From: Bacteroidales bacterium UBA1722 | GTDB taxonomy: Bacteria; Bacteroidota; Bacteroidia; Bacteroidales; UBA932 | Direction of reading: 5' to 3' | DNA: 7,967 bases | NCBI GenBank assembly: GCA_002317435.1 | Contig: DCIQ01000134.1 | Span: 12,021 to 19,987 of the forward strand | Shown: piece after piece, positions 5,455 to 7,967 of the stretch | Numbering within the stretch: position 1 is the first letter of the stretch | Layout: every line of letters begins with the position of its first letter | Notes under the pieces: model-generated | What the model saw: only the letters and a program-made list of their open reading frames with translations | What the model was told of the DNA's origin: nothing | Databases searched by the model: none | Program-made: the position numbers and the translations under genes

Positions 5455-7818
5455 CTAGAAAGGATACCCTATGCTGAAATGAAATGCGAACCCTTTGGAA
5501 TCGAACCATCGGTTGACGGAGCGCCATCCATAGTCGGCGGGATTATACATAGGATCATATTCGGGATTGTAGAACGGGTCATATAAAGGATCATATAACT
5601 TGATTCCAAGATCGAAACGGACGACCACGAAATTAAAGTCCGCCCTGAGTCCGAAACCGGTGTTCAATGCCAGTTTCTTCAGGAAGGTATCCATCGTAAG
5701 ATTCGCCAGACCTTCCAATATCTTGAGTTCATCGTCACCGCTCACTTGCGAAGACCACACGTTACCACAGTCGAGGAAGGTGGCGCCATACAGTTTCCAG
5801 AACAGGGGAAAACGGTATTCCGCATTCACCTCCAGCCGGATGTTTCCCGTCTGACTTGGTATCGAAGAGATATTATAGCTGGGCAGGGCCCCGGGACCGA
5901 GTTCCCTGGCATTCCAGCCACGCATCGAGTTGGCACCGCCCACCCAGAACTGACGTTCATAGGGGACCACTTCACTATTGCCGTAGGCAAAACCCAAACC
6001 GGCTATGCCCCGGACGGCGAATGCCTGACGGTTATCCTTCCCGAACTTCCAGGTATATGTCGCCGAGGCCTCCGTGCGCACGAACTGGGAATATGGAGTA
6101 CCGAAAATGGTATGGGCACCGGTGGAATCCAGAGGCATGCATCCGTTGAACGCGGAAAGGAGATTGCCGGCCATGTCAAAGGAGAACGTGGCCTTGAAAT
6201 TCGAGACCGGAGGATTGATGGACGGCACGGACATATATGAGCACGTGAAACCCGATCCGAGTTCGAAGTGGCTCTTATACTGTTCGTACAGCAGCTTGTT
6301 ATTCTCGAATTTGAAATACAGGGAATCACTTACGTCACTCATCTTTATGACATTGGCCTGCGCAGGATAGAGCTTGAATGACCACTTCTCGTCTTCCTTG
6401 CTCCAGGAATAGCCGAAATCGGCGCCGAAACGCTTCCTGGTATAGTCGGGACGACGCTGATAGTTGTAGTTCAAATTGACGTCCGTCCGGGGAACCGTCT
6501 TGAAGAGGCGGTCAGGAAGGAACACGAACGTGGGGAAACTCAATCCGGCGGATGCGCCGAATTCGACGGCACTCACACGGTCCTTCGGACGGAACTGGAA
6601 ATTACCGTTGGCTGTCACCTGCAGCCATTCCCCACCGTGGAAGATATTCCTGTTATAATACGAGATAACCGGGGCGATACCGAGAAGTCCCGTGGAATTC
6701 ACAGAGGCTTCCAGTTTCAGATTATATCCGTTTGTCTTGGCGGGAAACAGAGTAACGGTACAGTTCACCTTGTTGGTATCCGATTTTTCAAGTTCCATGC
6801 TGACAGTACTGAACGAACGCATGTGGGTGTACCTGTTATAGGTATTGTTCGCCAAATCATCCGAATACAAGTCCCCCGGACGTATGCGGTTCATGTCATA
6901 AAGAACCGACGGCCTCGTAGTCCTCTTGCCGGAGTACAGTATGTCTATTCCATCCCGCGACACCGTATCATACTTCAGCGGAATCTTCATATTCAGGGAG
7001 GCCCTGTATTTCATCTCATCAGAGATGGGGACTATCTTTATATCGGAGAAATAGAATTTCCTGTGCGGTCTTGCATCCTTGGGCTTCTCGTGTCTGGTAT
7101 AGTTCCTGATAAAAACAGTCAGGGCGGCGGAGTCCTTCACTATGGCAGTATCGGCTTCGAAAAAGAAGTAATTCTTGGAGAACTCCCAATAGCCCTTATT
7201 CTTCAGGTAATCCGCGGCACGGGTGGATTCTTCGTCCAGCCGCTTCTCGGAAAGAAAATCCCCCCTCTTCAGCAGAAATGACGCGGAATCGGCCAGATAT
7301 ACCTTCTCAAGTTCCTCATCCATAATCACATAGTCAATCGATGATATGGGGTAGCGTTTTCCTGTATGAACATTGTACTCCACATAAGCCTTTTTGGCCC
7401 CCGTGGAGATGACGGTATCCGTGACAGATGAGCCGTAATAGCCCAGAAACTGCAGATGCGTGAGGATATTGGTCTCGGATTTATCCACCAGATCCTCATC
7501 GAGGATGACCGGAGCATGTCCTACCTTATGGACGAAATTATCCCAGCCTTTCCCTTTTCCGTTATCCCAGTTATACACGTACAGGAAAGGGTTCCATCCC
7601 CCTTTCTTCCCCTTGAAGAAATATGAATTCGGTTTCTGACGGATATAATTGGTCACTTCCGAGGGAGCCAGAGCCGGAACGGCACCATCTTCCTCGATAT
7701 TGACCACATTGGCCGTCAGACGATATGAGCCTTCGGGGACATTTTTCACGGTACTGCATGCCGCCGCAGTCAGGGACGCAGCCAGAATGACAAGCAACTT
7801 ATGATAATATCCTACCAT
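5455..7818 (-). CDS. tamL: TamL: lipidated TamA-like Omp85 outer-membrane assembly protein
   Basis: A complete 787-residue Omp85-superfamily protein. The N-terminus is a lipoprotein signal with probable acylated cysteine 21 (LTAAAC), as in Bacteroidota TamL and unlike proteobacterial TamA. Residues about 30-370 form the periplasmic POTRA-type region. A 16-strand-type barrel follows, with many aromatic alternating strands and the loop-6 signature GGANSMRGW (627-635), in which R634 is the conserved arginine. The chain ends in FHFSIGYPF with a terminal phenylalanine (787), the outer-membrane beta-signal. TamL is thought to work with the DUF490 protein TamB in outer-membrane biogenesis; no tamB is in this window, and upstream is another barrel protein. 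The ATG at 7818 overlaps the stop of that upstream gene, which suggests translational coupling. One oddity is a run of five Y-[DN]-P-x units at residues 742-761, in the loop before the last strands. Confidence 0.92.
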   Translation of the reverse strand: MVGYYHKLLVILAASLTAAACSTVKNVPEGSYRLTANVVNIEEDGAVPALAPSEVTNYIRQKPNSYFFKGKKGGWNPFLYVYNWDNGKGKGWDNFVHKVGHAPVILDEDLVDKSETNILTHLQFLGYYGSSVTDTVISTGAKKAYVEYNVHTGKRYPISSIDYVIMDEELEKVYLADSASFLLKRGDFLSEKRLDEESTRAADYLKNKGYWEFSKNYFFFEADTAIVKDSAALTVFIRNYTRHEKPKDARPHRKFYFSDIKIVPISDEMKYRASLNMKIPLKYDTVSRDGIDILYSGKRTTRPSVLYDMNRIRPGDLYSDDLANNTYNRYTHMRSFSTVSMELEKSDTNKVNCTVTLFPAKTNGYNLKLEASVNSTGLLGIAPVISYYNRNIFHGGEWLQVTANGNFQFRPKDRVSAVEFGASAGLSFPTFVFLPDRLFKTVPRTDVNLNYNYQRRPDYTRKRFGADFGYSWSKEDEKWSFKLYPAQANVIKMSDVSDSLYFKFENNKLLYEQYKSHFELGSGFTCSYMSVPSINPPVSNFKATFSFDMAGNLLSAFNGCMPLDSTGAHTIFGTPYSQFVRTEASATYTWKFGKDNRQAFAVRGIAGLGFAYGNSEVVPYERQFWVGGANSMRGWNARELGPGALPSYNISSIPSQTGNIRLEVNAEYRFPLFWKLYGATFLDCGNVWSSQVSGDDELKILEGLANLTMDTFLKKLALNTGFGLRADFNFVVVRFDLGIKLYDPLYDPFYNPEYDPMYNPADYGWRSVNRWFDSKGFAFHFSIGYPF
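5540..5599. repeat. Five tandem 12-bp imperfect repeats inside tamL
   Basis: Five consecutive 12-base units following GG[AG]T[CT][AG]TAnnnn on the plus strand start at 5540, 5552, 5564, 5576 and 5588. On the coding strand they give YDPL, YDPF, YNPE, YDPM and YNPA (TamL residues 742-761). Units differ at several bases, mostly where the fourth residue changes, so the repeat is old or under selection rather than freshly expanded. Confidence 0.8.
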
Positions 7819-7967
7819 TTATAGACTACACTTAAGGCCGCCTTGTAGGGCAGCCATTCACTGGAGCCGTTAGGCCCCACGAACATAGAGCCATCCTTCT
7901 CCGTATGACCTTCATAATGAGCTATCGAATATCCGCCGCCTATCGAGAGTTCCATCCCCCAATGCTC
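7812..7967 (-). CDS. C-terminal end of an outer-membrane beta-barrel protein, DUF3575-like
   Basis: The last 51 residues and stop of a gene that starts beyond the window. The frame is open from the window edge and reads HWGMELSIGGGYSIAHYEG, then a polar loop, then FVGPNGSSEWLPYKAALSVVYKW. Alternating strands ending in an aromatic residue (Trp) fit the last two strands of an outer-membrane beta-barrel. The W-x-E-x-x-x-G-x-GY pattern and the FGP...AA-S-VYxF ending resemble DUF3575 proteins of Bacteroidales, which I recognise from memory and not from a search. Its stop (7812-7814) overlaps the tamL start (7816-7818) in the string ATGGTAG, so the two genes are almost certainly in one operon and likely translationally coupled. 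Confidence 0.7.
   Translation of the reverse strand, partial: EHWGMELSIGGGYSIAHYEGHTEKDGSMFVGPNGSSEWLPYKAALSVVYKW

Overview
The window looks like chromosome of a Bacteroidales bacterium. The evidence is a TAnnTTTG-type -7 promoter box, several lipoprotein signal peptides of Bacteroidota type, a lipidated TamA-like outer-membrane protein (TamL), a DUF3575-like outer-membrane protein end, and a GH16 lipoprotein. The genus cannot be fixed from sequence alone. Most of the window is near 50% G+C. The stretch from about 3,740 to 5,080 is clearly richer in A+T (20 of 60 G/C at 4561-4620, against 31 of 60 at 6421-6480, counted by hand).

Layout. 1-990 (+) is the 3' part of a major facilitator transporter. 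A short convergent gap with a small hairpin separates it from a CPBP-family intramembrane protease (1097-2002, -). A divergent 214-bp intergenic region holds a GC-rich perfect hairpin and promoter-like boxes for both directions. 2217-3620 (+) is a double-ABC ATPase of the ModF/PhrA type. Its last 45 codons are not native: they read the antisense strand of a broken GH16 gene.

From 3481 to 5427 (-) lies the main curiosity, a GH16 beta-glucanase-like lipoprotein gene in two pieces. The N-terminal piece (5170-5427) starts 27 bp after the stop of tamL. The piece carrying the catalytic EIDIFE motif (3481-3687) sits about 1.5 kb further along in the same orientation. Between them are two A+T-rich genes for unrecognised lipoproteins (4146-5039 and 3745-4134, both -, 11 bp apart). 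Roughly 60 GH16 codons are missing at the insertion, and the whole 3' third is missing where the gene now abuts the ModF gene. At least two rearrangements are therefore recorded here: an insertion or replacement that split the GH16 gene, and a deletion that fused its remnant to the end of the convergent ABC gene.

5455-7818 (-) is a complete tamL (Omp85 family). It overlaps by 7 bp the end of an upstream outer-membrane beta-barrel gene (7812-7967, -) that runs off the window. The ancestral operon on this strand was probably barrel protein - tamL - GH16 lipoprotein, all envelope functions. I see no RNA genes, CRISPR arrays, transposase or recombinase genes in the window. The best candidate for something undescribed is the two-lipoprotein cassette and how it entered the GH16 gene.
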